IMG/VR virus record: IMGVR_UViG_3300019758_000011
Coordinates: 1-45,112 of that record
Length of the DNA: 45,112 bases
From: a virus
Reading direction: 5' to 3' (one strand)
Shown here in pieces: positions 24,669-32,618 of this stretch. A program made the translations under genes and the position numbers. Positions within the stretch are counted from its first letter, which is position 1, and each line of letters opens with the position of its first letter. Below the pieces are notes generated by a model. It saw only the letters and a program-made list of their open reading frames with translations, made no database searches and was not told the origin of the DNA.

Positions 24669-25946
24669 ATGATTAAATTTGATTATACTGATTTAATGGA
24701 GGAGGCTCTGGAATTGTATAAAAACGACCCAGAACTTATGGGGAGTAAAACAGCTGTTGCAAAATGGTTGCACCATAGGGATTCCCTGGAGTGCTCTTTG
24801 AATGCTTTCAGAGTAAGAGTAAATTATCACATCAACAGAAAAATTGCTGATAAGGAGATTGTAATTGAGAATGTAAAGCTGGCAAAAGGAAAGCAAAAAA
24901 ACCAGGACATTAACAGGATTGAGAGAAAAAGTTTTAGAGAATATGCCAGGGAGGAGAATGCTGTTGCAGCTTTGGGAGCAGCTCTCCTGGAGCAACATAA
25001 AAAATATGCTGAGCATTTAAAAAACTTATACATTACTCCATTAATAAAAAGTAATTTAAGGAGAGGGGTTGGGGTGGTTCAACTTACAGATTTACATGGA
25101 AATGAATTGGTTGACTTGCCTCATAATAAATATGATTTCATTGTATTATCTAAAAGGCTGAAATTATATATTAATGAATGTTTATTTTATTTCAAAGCCA
25201 AAAAAGTTGAGAAAATTTGCCTCCTGGTTACTGGAGATTTATTAAATTCTGACAGGAGGCTGGATGAGCTTTTAAACCAGGCAACCAACAGAGCAAAAGC
25301 CAGCCTTTTAATGGAGCATTTATTGACCCAGGCAATTTTGGAGCTGAGAGATTCTGGGCTCCCTGTAACTATTGTCTCAGTACTGGGAAATGAGAGCAGA
25401 ATGGGAAAGGAAATGACATTCTCAAAAGCTGGGCTCTCTGATAATTATGATTTTGTAATAATGGCAAATATTAAAAAAGCCTTTGAACTTGCAAAAATAA
25501 AAGGAATAACCTGGGGAACTATTGACCAGGTTGAGGAAACTATCACAATTGATGGATTAAAATGGTTGATTGCTCATGACCTTTCCAGATTTACAGATAC
25601 ACAACAAAAAAACCAGCAAGCTGTTGGGAGATACAGTCTCCAGGGAGAGCAAATTGATTTTATGGTTGCTGGTCATATACATGCAACAAACATCCAGGGA
25701 AATTCAGCCAGGAGCTCCTCAATGACAGGCTCAAACTCATTCAATGAGATTGCTTTGAATTTAGCTGGGAAAGCTCAACATAATTGCTATACTTGCCAGG
25801 ATGGGAAAATCACTACAACTGTAATTGATTTGCAGAATACAGATGGAATTGATGGTTATCATATAATAAAAGAGCTGGAGGAGTACAATGCAAAATCTGT
25901 TGGGAAATTACATCAAAAAAAGACAGTCTTTGAGATTGTTGTTTAA
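24669..25946 (+). CDS. Metallophosphoesterase family protein
   Basis: A 425-residue protein with all calcineurin-like motifs in order: TDLH (D141, H143), TGD (D190), GNE (N241, E242), AHD (H303) and AGHIHA (H336, H338). The first 130 residues form a helical domain with a possible HTH-like part (MGSKTAVAKWLHHRDSLECSLNAFRVRVNYHI). Enzymes of this fold hydrolyse phosphodiesters, from DNA ends to nucleotides, with two metals. It lies last in the late block, before a strong terminator. The substrate is unknown; a DNA-processing role is the usual guess for phage members. Confidence 0.83.
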   Translation: MIKFDYTDLMEEALELYKNDPELMGSKTAVAKWLHHRDSLECSLNAFRVRVNYHINRKIADKEIVIENVKLAKGKQKNQDINRIERKSFREYAREENAVAALGAALLEQHKKYAEHLKNLYITPLIKSNLRRGVGVVQLTDLHGNELVDLPHNKYDFIVLSKRLKLYINECLFYFKAKKVEKICLLVTGDLLNSDRRLDELLNQATNRAKASLLMEHLLTQAILELRDSGLPVTIVSVLGNESRMGKEMTFSKAGLSDNYDFVIMANIKKAFELAKIKGITWGTIDQVEETITIDGLKWLIAHDLSRFTDTQQKNQQAVGRYSLQGEQIDFMVAGHIHATNIQGNSARSSSMTGSNSFNEIALNLAGKAQHNCYTCQDGKITTTVIDLQNTDGIDGYHIIKELEEYNAKSVGKLHQKKTVFEIVV

Positions 25947-25964
25947 ATTATTGATTGAAAATAA

Positions 25965-25996
25965 AAAAAAGCTGTCTAAATTAGGCAGTTTTTTTG
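25965..25996 (+). terminator. Intrinsic terminator ending the late block
   Basis: A stem CTGTCT / AGGCAG with one G-T pair (within 25972-25988) is preceded by an A run and followed by seven T bases. It closes the rightward transcript from the lysis and phosphoesterase genes. The 3' arm also forms the first copy of the TTAGGCAG repeat. Confidence 0.7.
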
Positions 25997-26270
25997 TTTT
26001 AATATAGTTCTGTTTTTAGGCAGTTTTTAGGCAGTTAATAAATCTTTACAAAGCTGGAGCTCCTTTCAATTCTAATAAAATAACATTTTCCACGTGATGC
26101 GTTTGCGGAAACTTGACAAAAAAAGAAATTTGAAAACTTTACATCCTGGAGAGCTTGTTTTTAAAGGGTTTTAGGTTATTTTAAAATTAAACATTTTCAG
26201 ACTAATTAACACAAATAACAAAAAATAAGCTATATTTGTTTTAAATTTAGGCAGTTTTTAGGCAGTTTTT
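25979..26270. other. Candidate attP with integrase arm-type repeats
   Basis: The 362-base gap before the integrase holds two tandem pairs of an 11-mer, TTTTTAGGCAG, at 26013-26034 and 26244-26265 (first unit of the second pair AATTTAGGCAG), plus one copy at 25981, all in the same orientation. Midway, 26087-26111 is TTTCC-15 nt-GGAAA with three CG dinucleotides in a region otherwise nearly CG-free; this could be the core shared with the host. Arm repeats flanking a core beside the integrase gene is the normal attP layout. Crossover position is inference. Confidence 0.6.
26231..26238 (+). promoter_or_regulatory. Integrase promoter -7 element
   Basis: TATATTTG fits the Bacteroidetes -7 consensus TAnnTTTG. 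It lies 70 bases before the integrase ATG, and the second pair of arm repeats falls in the leader just downstream, so the integrase may repress its own gene. Confidence 0.5.
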
Positions 26271-26308
26271 AAAAATGCTTTATAAAATAAAATAAACACA
26301 AAATAAAA

Positions 26309-27457
26309 ATGAACATTTCCATAAAATTGGATGGGAGAAAAACATCTCTCACAAAAGCTGGATTCCCAATTGTTTTTTATCTCAGCAAAAATAGTAAATT
26401 CAAACGAATTAAAACAGGATATTTTTCAGAACAAAAAAACTGGGATAAAAAGAACCAGATTCCTAAAAAATCACATCCAAATTTTATTGAGTTGCTAAAT
26501 TATTTAAGCAATAAAAAAATAAGAATTGGAAAGCTCCAGGAACAGTCAAAAACAGAGGCTTTAAATTTTCATTATGTTGAGAGATTTTTGCTCCAGAATG
26601 ATTCTGGAATTTTTTATCTGGAGGGCTTGAAATTGGAGGGAGTCTCCAGAACTTATAAAATTGCTTTAAACTCATTCCAAAAATACTTTCCAGATTACCC
26701 ATTTAAAATGATTACCAAAGAGATTGCTGAGGAATATATGAATTTACTTATAAATACTCCAACAGCTAACAATTTTAAACAGAGGAGTTCCAATGGAGTT
26801 ATTTCTTATATGAATACTTTGACAGCTGCCTGGAATAAATTAAAAAGACCAAACAATCCATTCTCTGCAATAAGACCAGCAGCAACCAGAACAAAAAACA
26901 AAGCAATGACTCCAGAGGATTTAATTAAGATTAAAAACTCTCCTATTGCTCCAGATGGAAACTCAAAAGGAGGAGGAGTTTACAATTACTTAAATTATTT
27001 TTTACTTTGTTTTTATTTGGGTGGAATTGATATGAATGACCTGGCTCATTCAAAATGGTCTGACGTTGTAGATGGGAGGCTGGAATTTACCAGGAGGAAA
27101 GGAGGAACCAATGTTTTTGTTTCAAATAAAATATTTCCAGAGGCAATGGAGCTCCTGGAGCAATATAATTGCAAACCTTATTTAATTCCTTTAATTTTAG
27201 AAAACAATTACAGAAATTTTATCCCAAATGTCTCCAGGAGGTTCCAGGATATTAAAGAGCAGCTCCAACTTTCAAAAAAGCCTTATTCAAAAGCTCCCAG
27301 ATATACTTTTATTACAAGAGCTCAACAGTTACTGATTGATGAGAGAATCACAGTTGAAATTGTAGGACATAAGCAACAGAGCACACATTCCATTTATAAG
27401 GATGAGTTTCCTTTCCATGTAAGAGATGAGGCTCATAAAAAGATAATTGGATTATAA
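26309..27457 (+). CDS. int: Phage integrase, tyrosine recombinase
   Basis: A 382-residue protein of the Bacteroidetes phage/transposon integrase type: an N-terminal arm-binding domain (residues 1-80), a SAM-like core-binding domain (about 95-180) and a catalytic domain (about 200-380). Catalytic R331 (APRYTFITRAQ), H354 (VGHKQQST) and nucleophile Y363 (HSIYKD) are visible, with a Lys in FTRRKGG. The first catalytic Arg, expected near residues 238-241, reads GGIDMNDL and is missing; a number of Bacteroidetes integrases vary here. It presumably integrates and excises the prophage at the adjacent attP. Confidence 0.84.
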   Translation: MNISIKLDGRKTSLTKAGFPIVFYLSKNSKFKRIKTGYFSEQKNWDKKNQIPKKSHPNFIELLNYLSNKKIRIGKLQEQSKTEALNFHYVERFLLQNDSGIFYLEGLKLEGVSRTYKIALNSFQKYFPDYPFKMITKEIAEEYMNLLINTPTANNFKQRSSNGVISYMNTLTAAWNKLKRPNNPFSAIRPAATRTKNKAMTPEDLIKIKNSPIAPDGNSKGGGVYNYLNYFLLCFYLGGIDMNDLAHSKWSDVVDGRLEFTRRKGGTNVFVSNKIFPEAMELLEQYNCKPYLIPLILENNYRNFIPNVSRRFQDIKEQLQLSKKPYSKAPRYTFITRAQQLLIDERITVEIVGHKQQSTHSIYKDEFPFHVRDEAHKKIIGL

Positions 27458-27554
27458 GTTTTAAAAAGTACGGAAAAACCATATTTAATATATGGAATAA
27501 ACATTATTTTAAAAATAAATATATGTTATTTTTGATTTTCTAAAAAAAAACATT

Positions 27555-27881
27555 ATGACATTACAAAATTTTTGGATTGCTGAAATTAATAAAATAGGAG
27601 GGTTTAACAAAATTATAAACTTATTAGAATCTTTAAAAAGAAAGGTACTTAAAAAAGAAACTTATCATATAGATACTACTATATTTTATTTAAACAGGAT
27701 TCATTATTGCAATAATATAAGCATTGAAACTGATTTCATTAATAACAGGGAGGATATTATAAATAGATATATTTTTTATAATGGAATGGCAAAAAAATAC
27801 AACAGCAAAGAGTTGAATTGTATATCAGAATCTTATTTATTTTGTTTAAATCACTGCAAAAGATTAAGAAATATTGCTTAA
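27555..27881 (+). CDS. Hypothetical protein downstream of integrase
   Basis: A 108-residue, Asn/Ile/Lys-rich, basic protein (MTLQNFWIAEINKIGGFNKIINLLESLKRKVLKKET...). A -7-like TATTTTTG at 27527-27534 lies 20 bases upstream. The 3' end overlaps, tail to tail, the last 18 bases of the repressor-like gene on the other strand. No family recognised; codon use is even more A+T-rich than the backbone. Possibly a lysogenic-state gene. Confidence 0.58.
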   Translation: MTLQNFWIAEINKIGGFNKIINLLESLKRKVLKKETYHIDTTIFYLNRIHYCNNISIETDFINNREDIINRYIFYNGMAKKYNSKELNCISESYLFCLNHCKRLRNIA

Positions 27882-28331
27882 ATTATTATTTGAATTTATC
27901 TCTTTTTTTATATCTGTAAACATTCTAAAAAGATTTAATAAGTCTTTTTGGGTACTTTGATTGAGTTTCTCTTGTTTATCCAGAATTGGTTTTATCTTAC
28001 TTAAAACATTTTCAAAAACATTGTTTTCTAAGTCAAATTTACTCAATTCCGTTTGAATTAAGAGGCTTATCTGCTCATCAAGAGTTGTGTTTTTTTGAGT
28101 TTTAGACTCTTTTTTTAAAGTATTTTTATAACTATTTTGTGTATTAAAATCAAAATTATAGTCTGGAAATGCGTCTGATAATGTCTTTTTTTGCGTTGGT
28201 TTTAACGCTGTTTTCTCTCCGTTTTTTATAGAATAATAGAGCATTTTGGAAAATTTAGTTTTCTCCAGAAACTCTTTAACTGTTAGATTTTCAAGGAATT
28301 GAATCTCCTCAAATTGCTGTATTAAACTCAT
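27864..28331 (-). CDS. CI-like repressor, HTH protein
   Basis: A 155-residue protein. Residues about 15-60 (NLTVKEFLEKTKFSKMLYYSIKNGEKTALKPTQKKTLSDAFPDYNFDF) have the XRE helix-turn-helix pattern; the rest is a long coiled coil (EQISLLIQTELSKFDLENNV...) probably for oligomerisation, with no peptidase domain. It is read divergently from the early operon across a 13-bp dyad and next to the integrase, the classical position of a prophage repressor. The absence of a LexA-like domain means induction would need a different route. Confidence 0.72.
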   Translation of the reverse strand: MSLIQQFEEIQFLENLTVKEFLEKTKFSKMLYYSIKNGEKTALKPTQKKTLSDAFPDYNFDFNTQNSYKNTLKKESKTQKNTTLDEQISLLIQTELSKFDLENNVFENVLSKIKPILDKQEKLNQSTQKDLLNLFRMFTDIKKEINSNNNLSNIS

Positions 28332-28382
28332 AGCTTTGTTTTATTTTGTTTTGTTTTTATGATATGTGTTTATTTAGAATCA

Positions 28383-28423
28383 GAATAAATAAGACATAAA
28401 GTTTTTAAAAGTCTTTTTTATTC
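28383..28423. promoter_or_regulatory. Operator-like dyad between repressor and early genes
   Basis: GAATAAATAAGAC (28383-28395) and GTCTTTTTTATTC (28411-28423) are complementary at 12 of 13 positions, separated by 15 A+T-rich bases. The right arm abuts the -7 element at 28425-28432, so a bound repressor would cover the -33 region of the early promoter. Confidence 0.66.
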
Positions 28424-28424
28424 T

Positions 28425-28432
28425 TATATTTG
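28425..28432 (+). promoter_or_regulatory. Early promoter -7 element
   Basis: TATATTTG, followed by C, fits TAnnTTTG. It is 33 bases before the first early gene and directly follows the operator dyad. Confidence 0.6.
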
Positions 28433-28464
28433 CTACACAAACACAAAGTAAATATAAAACAAAA

Positions 28465-28776
28465 ATGAATACAAGTCAACTCTTAATTATTATTAATGAG
28501 AATTTAAACTTTTTTAAGGATAAAAAAATCTCATTACAACTCACTCAAAACAATGGAATTACAGAAACTTTTGAGTTTGAAAATTACAACTCTTTTATAA
28601 GTGAAATTAAAAAACTCTCAGAGGCTGGATTCAGTTTTATTGCTGTAAAAAACAGCTGCTGTGAGAGGTCTATTTTAAAAGCAAAAAATTTTAATTATTG
28701 GTTAAAAAATGGCTCCTGGTCTGTTGTGAGGATTTATGGAACTTTTGTGAAATTATCTAATTTAAAAACAGCTTAA
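28465..28776 (+). CDS. First early-operon protein, unknown
   Basis: A 103-residue alpha/beta protein (MNTSQLLIIINENLNFFKDKKISLQLTQNNGITETFEFENYNSFISEIKKLSEAGFSFIAVKNSCCERS). It is the first gene behind the early promoter and overlaps the next start (TAATG). Position suggests an anti-repressor, Cro-like or host take-over role, but no helix-turn-helix is seen and no family is recognised. Confidence 0.62.
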   Translation: MNTSQLLIIINENLNFFKDKKISLQLTQNNGITETFEFENYNSFISEIKKLSEAGFSFIAVKNSCCERSILKAKNFNYWLKNGSWSVVRIYGTFVKLSNLKTA

Positions 28777-29015
28777 TGATGTTATTTATTAAACCAACAG
28801 TAAAACTGACAAAATTACCTCTTATAAATGTTTGGTTACAGGCTGAATATGATAAAATAAAAACCAGAGGGGAATTGATTGAGTTTGTTTTTGATAAGCT
28901 CCAGGAGGTTGAAAATACCACAAACCCTGTAAGGAGAGAGGCAATCAAAGCCATTGCTTTCCTTTTATATTCTTATTTAACTAATCTCTCTTATGAGAGC
29001 AAAATACAATTATGA
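28776..29015 (+). CDS. Early hypothetical protein
   Basis: A 79-residue, helical protein (NVWLQAEYDKIKTRGELIEFVFDKLQEVENTTNPVRREAIKAIAFLLYSYL). It overlaps the preceding stop by one base and the next start by four, so it is translated as part of a coupled run of four small early genes. No domain recognised. Confidence 0.6.
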   Translation: MMLFIKPTVKLTKLPLINVWLQAEYDKIKTRGELIEFVFDKLQEVENTTNPVRREAIKAIAFLLYSYLTNLSYESKIQL

Positions 29016-29245
29016 TGGAAATATTATTGCAAGAGTTGAGCCTGGTTTCAGAAATGGCTCCAAAAGGCAGCCATGTTGTTGTGGCTAAACAGAATCATAT
29101 TTCAGCTGAGTATTTATACCAAATCAGAGCTGGCAAAAATATGACCACAGACACCCAGGAGAACAGAGAAACTCTCCAGAAACTTATTGACTCTTACAGA
29201 GCCATTTTAAGAGAGTTAAAACTACAAATTGAAGCAGTACTATAA
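29012..29245 (+). CDS. Small early regulator candidate
   Basis: A 77-residue protein with a possible helix-turn-helix (HVVVAKQNHISAEYLYQIRAGKNM, residues about 22-45): the S-A-E-Y-L-Y-Q-I-R-A-G-K part looks like the recognition helix and turn of XRE/Cro proteins. A C-terminal helix follows. The start is MM at 29012/29015; either fits. In this position a Cro-like role opposite the repressor is plausible. Confidence 0.58.
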   Translation: MMEILLQELSLVSEMAPKGSHVVVAKQNHISAEYLYQIRAGKNMTTDTQENRETLQKLIDSYRAILRELKLQIEAVL

Positions 29246-29496
29246 TGACAGCTTTACAAGTAAGAGAGATAAGCTCTGAGGTTTATATGGAGCACAATAA
29301 ACAGATAATAAATGGGCTGATTAAGATTAAGCCACAAATGACCACAAAAGAGGCTGTTAATTATTTAGGATGCTCCAGGCAATGGTTGAGCTCAAACAGA
29401 GAGCTGTTTGCTGCAAAGGTTTTAAATAGGAGAGGAGACTTAAGTTTCTCAGCAGCAAAAGTGGTTGAATATAAAAGAAAAAATCTAATTGAATAA
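29245..29496 (+). CDS. Helix-turn-helix protein, excisionase-like
   Basis: An 83-residue protein. Residues about 31-80 (MTTKEAVNYLGCSRQWLSSNRELFAAKVLNRRGDLSFSAAKVVEYKRKN) match the MerR-like HTH_17 pattern used by excisionases and small phage DNA-binding proteins: T-x-x-E-A-x-x-x-L, a short helix, then a wing with LSFSAAKVVEYK. It overlaps the preceding gene by one base and ends the first small-gene cluster; a hairpin follows. Confidence 0.66.
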   Translation: MTALQVREISSEVYMEHNKQIINGLIKIKPQMTTKEAVNYLGCSRQWLSSNRELFAAKVLNRRGDLSFSAAKVVEYKRKNLIE

Positions 29497-29500
29497 AAAA

Positions 29501-29520
29501 CCTCCAGCTGTAACTGGAGG
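29501..29520. terminator. Hairpin after early gene cluster
   Basis: Perfect 7-bp stem CCTCCAG (29501-29507) / CTGGAGG (29514-29520) with a six-base loop. The T run is on the reverse-strand side (AAAAAA precedes it on +), so it would terminate leftward transcripts best; for rightward mRNA it may be a processing or attenuation hairpin. Confidence 0.5.
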
Positions 29521-29562
29521 GAAATTAAATAAATAATTAATTAAATAATAAAAAGTAAAATT

Positions 29563-29994
29563 ATGAAAAAAAATGAATTAACAAAAGCAACAAACTCTCC
29601 AAATGGATTGAGTAAAATTTCAGACTTGCCAAACTTGCATAAAGCAGAGGTTTCTCCTCAAGAGTTATCCTCAGAATATTGGACTCCAGAGGCTGCTGGA
29701 GAGTATAAGGTTGGAATTATTTTTGACATTACTGATGAGACTTATGAGGATGCTCATGGGGAAACTATCATTTTACCATGTATAATAATGCTGGCACAGG
29801 CTGAGGATGGTTCTTTTGCAACTATCAGAAACGGTTCAAAAAGATTGGTTGCAACTATTGAGGCAGCAACTGACAAAGGAACTATTGTAATGAGAGAAAC
29901 TCCTGTAAAAATTACTTACACAGGGAAACAAAAAAACAAAACAAACAGCTTTCATTCTGACAGATGGAGTGTTAAACCTTTAATGATTTCTTAA
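29563..29994 (+). CDS. Protein paired with the exonuclease, possible ssDNA-binding/OB type
   Basis: A 143-residue, acidic protein; a disordered first third, then a beta-rich part (GEYKVGIIFDITDETYEDAHGETIILPCIIMLAQAEDGSFATIRNGSKRLVATIEAATDKGTIVMRETPVKITYTGKQK). The strand pattern resembles an OB-type fold. It lies 2 bases before a RecE-like nuclease, where annealing or ssDNA-binding partners are usual. No catalytic motif; the role is inferred from context. Confidence 0.58.
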   Translation: MKKNELTKATNSPNGLSKISDLPNLHKAEVSPQELSSEYWTPEAAGEYKVGIIFDITDETYEDAHGETIILPCIIMLAQAEDGSFATIRNGSKRLVATIEAATDKGTIVMRETPVKITYTGKQKNKTNSFHSDRWSVKPLMIS

Positions 29995-29996
29995 TT

Positions 29997-31229
29997 ATGG
30001 AACTTTCAAAAGAAATGATAAAAAACAGTATGCCAAATTTACATTTGGCAGCTGTTGAGGAAAAGGAGCTTTTTATTGCTGGAGATATTGATTATACCAG
30101 ACCATTAAAAGAATATCCAACAGCTCAGACAATTATTGAGCATATCTCACAAAATGAGAAAACAGAGCATATTTATACAAAGGATTTGAATGTGAATGGA
30201 ATTTGCATCCAGGACTCCTTTGAGAAATATTTGGGAAACCCAGCAAAGAGCTCTGGGATGTTTAAATCAGCTTTAAAAACTCCAATGCATTATGAATTTT
30301 CAAAGGATGGGGATAAAATGGAGCTGGAGGCTTTGCAAGGTCGAAAAAATTACTTTGAGCTTGGAGAGTTTTTGCACCAGGCAATCCTGGAGCCAACAAA
30401 ATTTGGGAGAGTATTGGTTGAACCAAAACAGAGCCTGGCATCCACAGCTGGAGTTGAGGCTTTGACAGAGTTCTGGATGGATGTTATCCAGGAGCAAGGA
30501 TTTGGAGTTGATGAGAATGGAGAGGAGATTCCAGTTCCTCAAGTTTTGGAATTTGCTGTTATAGCAACAGAAACCTTAAAACAGCCTTTGGATAAGATGC
30601 CAGGTAAAAAAACCTATTTGGCAACCTTAAAAAAGCTCTCTGGAATGGAGCCAGTTACTGAGGAGAACTTTTTAAAAATTCAAATCTTAAAAAAGCATTA
30701 TGAGGCTTATGGAGATGGGGTTTTAAAAAGATTATTAAAACATTCAAAAAGAGAGATTTCAATGTATTACACAGACCCAGGAACTGGCTTTGATGTAAAA
30801 ATAAGACCAGATGCTCTCCAGTTTGAGGAGAACATTGGCTGCAATGCCATTATCTCTGTGAAATCCTCTGGGATTGAGGATTTAAGAGCCTTTTATTACC
30901 AGGCTGCAAAATTACATTATGACTTAAGTGAGGGAATGTATCAAGAGGTTGCAACAGCTGTAACTGGGAGAGATTTCAATACAACTATTATGGTTATGCT
31001 CCAAACAGTTGCTCCTTTTGCGGTTGCAATTCTGGTCTGGTCTGCTGAGGACATTGAAATGGGAAAATACAAATATAGAACTGCTTTAAATACAGTTTTA
31101 GAATGTGAGCAAAAACAAACTTTCCCTGGATATGATGCTTTTGCAGAATCTGGAAATTTTGGGCTGATTCAAATGGAACTCCCTCAATGGAATAATAAAG
31201 AGATTTTGCCAACAAATATTGAAAATTAA
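29997..31229 (+). CDS. PD-(D/E)XK exonuclease, RecE / DUF3799-like
   Basis: A 410-residue protein. GEFLHQAILEP at residues about 125-135 is the G-x-x-x-H-x-x-x-L-x-P helix of this family, and GFDVKIRPDALQFEENIGCNAIISVKSSGIEDLRAFYYQAAKLHYDLSEGMY holds the catalytic Asp (in RPDAL), the Val-Lys of the (D/E)XK motif (ISVK) and the QA-x-LHYDLS-x-x-MY helix. RecE-type 5'-3' exonucleases make single strands for recombination. The first 110 residues are an extra N-terminal region. Terminator downstream. Confidence 0.8.
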   Translation: MELSKEMIKNSMPNLHLAAVEEKELFIAGDIDYTRPLKEYPTAQTIIEHISQNEKTEHIYTKDLNVNGICIQDSFEKYLGNPAKSSGMFKSALKTPMHYEFSKDGDKMELEALQGRKNYFELGEFLHQAILEPTKFGRVLVEPKQSLASTAGVEALTEFWMDVIQEQGFGVDENGEEIPVPQVLEFAVIATETLKQPLDKMPGKKTYLATLKKLSGMEPVTEENFLKIQILKKHYEAYGDGVLKRLLKHSKREISMYYTDPGTGFDVKIRPDALQFEENIGCNAIISVKSSGIEDLRAFYYQAAKLHYDLSEGMYQEVATAVTGRDFNTTIMVMLQTVAPFAVAILVWSAEDIEMGKYKYRTALNTVLECEQKQTFPGYDAFAESGNFGLIQMELPQWNNKEILPTNIEN

Positions 31230-31237
31230 ACAATGAG

Positions 31238-31276
31238 GCTGTCTCCAATATAAAAGACCTGGAGACAGCTTAATTT
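31238..31276 (+). terminator. Intrinsic terminator after exonuclease
   Basis: Perfect 9-bp stem GCTGTCTCC (31238-31246) / GGAGACAGC (31261-31269), followed by TTAATTTT. It would reduce read-through into the HNH and replication genes. Confidence 0.72.
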
Positions 31277-31301
31277 TAACCCTTTAACCCTATAATCCCA
31301 A

Positions 31302-31604
31302 ATGAATTCTTATTTATGCTCAAATGGTTCCAGGATTCCACAATCCAAAATTGAATCATTAATCAAAAAAGCAAAAGCCAAAGTTTTAGAAAATCAAATT
31401 GACTCAGATGGATTTAATCATTGCATAAGCTGTGGGAAATCCTCTGGAGTAATGTTGGACTGTGCTCATGTGGTTTCAGTAAAAAAAGCCAAAGAGATGG
31501 GTAAAACAGAGCTTTGCTATGATGTGAATAACATTGAAATTTTATGCAGAGACTGTCATCAAAAATATGACAAACTTAACACTCAGTTTACAGCTGATAA
31601 ATAA
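31302..31604 (+). CDS. HNH / NinG-like recombination protein
   Basis: A 100-residue protein with two Cys pairs and the HNH order: CISCGK (zinc knuckle), LDCAHVVSVKKAKEMG (first His), LCYDVNNIEIL (Asn) and CRDCHQKYDKL. This fits small HNH nucleases related to lambda NinG/Rap, Holliday-junction-like endonucleases in phage recombination genes. The exonuclease gene upstream supports a recombination role. It is shorter than NinG. Confidence 0.7.
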   Translation: MNSYLCSNGSRIPQSKIESLIKKAKAKVLENQIDSDGFNHCISCGKSSGVMLDCAHVVSVKKAKEMGKTELCYDVNNIEILCRDCHQKYDKLNTQFTADK

Positions 31605-31620
31605 ACAAAAATCTTATAAA

Positions 31621-32163
31621 ATGATACAAAATAATATAAAAAAACCAGCTGAAATTGAAAAGCTGAATTTCAACGATGTTGCCTTTTTTTTCAATGAAAG
31701 TTCTGGAGATGCAAAATGGAGGATTGCTCCTTTTATTTTTGGCTCTCCAAAAATTCTGGAGAACAATCTTACAAAATCTGGGGTTCCAAAAATCTCAAGT
31801 AAAGAGTTTGTTTTTAAAAAAGATATTGATATAAAAATCAAATCATGTTCAGCTCTGGATGGGCTTAATATGATTGATTATACAATTGAGACTTATAACA
31901 AAGGAATCCCAGCTGACAGACTTATAAAATATAAAGACAACTCAACTTTTGCAAAAGCTTTAAAGTTTACAGGAAAGTATTCCATTTTGAATGATATTCT
32001 TAATAAAGAGCAGTTTTTGACTCTTAAAAAATCCTGGTTATTACAATCCCTTTACTCAAACAATACCTTTATTAATTTTCAAGCTAAAAATGATTGGGCT
32101 GCTGGATTTGTTCAGAAAAAAAATGCAGCCTGGAAAAATTTCACAAACTCAAAAGCCTCTTAA
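31621..32163 (+). CDS. Hypothetical early protein beginning MIQNNI
   Basis: A 180-residue basic protein. The ATG at 31621 is chosen over an upstream frame extension because its start region, TAAAATGATACAAAATAATA, is repeated exactly at the start of the next gene. Sequence such as FFFNESSGDAKWRIAPFIFGSPKILENNL and KALKFTGKYSILNDIL shows no family I know. It ends one base before the following ATG. Confidence 0.6.
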   Translation: MIQNNIKKPAEIEKLNFNDVAFFFNESSGDAKWRIAPFIFGSPKILENNLTKSGVPKISSKEFVFKKDIDIKIKSCSALDGLNMIDYTIETYNKGIPADRLIKYKDNSTFAKALKFTGKYSILNDILNKEQFLTLKKSWLLQSLYSNNTFINFQAKNDWAAGFVQKKNAAWKNFTNSKAS

Positions 32164-32164
32164 A

Positions 32165-32608
32165 ATGATACAAAATAATATATCAACAGTAAACAGAAAC
32201 CTGGCATATTTTCAAAAAGTTGAAAATTTAGCAGCCAATAGAAAAACAGTTTTTGAACTGATTAAAAAACACAATCCAATAACAGCACAAGAGCTCTCCA
32301 GTTTGTTATTATGGAATATTAATCAAATATCTGGCAGAATAACAGAACTCTCAGAAATGTTCTTAATTAAACCAGAGGGCTCAAAATTGAACACTTATTC
32401 AAACTGTGAAAATACTCTCTGGACTATTGTTGGAAATAACCAGGAGAGAGTTGATTTAATTACTGCAAAATTTAAAGAGCTGGAGCTGGAGAGAGATGCT
32501 CTGGAGGAGGATTTGTCAAGCTTTGAGCTCTCTGATTATCTTAAAAAAGAGGCTCAAAAAAGACTCAAAAAAGTAAACAAAACCCTTAAACAATTAGCAA
32601 CTTTTTAA
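32165..32608 (+). CDS. Winged-helix-like early protein
   Basis: A 148-residue protein. Residues about 20-65 (NRKTVFELIKKHNPITAQELSSLLLWNINQISGRITELSEMFLIKPEGS) have the pattern of a MarR/ArsR-like winged helix (IT-x-x-ELS ... I-S-G-R-ITEL ... I). The C-terminal part is a coiled coil (AKFKELELERDALEEDLSSFELSDYLKKEAQKRLKK). Probably DNA binding; perhaps a regulator or a replication accessory protein. It starts with the same MIQNNI sequence as its neighbour. Confidence 0.62.
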   Translation: MIQNNISTVNRNLAYFQKVENLAANRKTVFELIKKHNPITAQELSSLLLWNINQISGRITELSEMFLIKPEGSKLNTYSNCENTLWTIVGNNQERVDLITAKFKELELERDALEEDLSSFELSDYLKKEAQKRLKKVNKTLKQLATF

Positions 32609-32618
32609 TCCCCAAAAA

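Noticed and set aside
27479-27495. Palindrome CCATATTTAATATATGG as operator
   Set aside because: It is short and purely A+T in the middle, in a very A+T-rich region; nothing ties it to a regulator.
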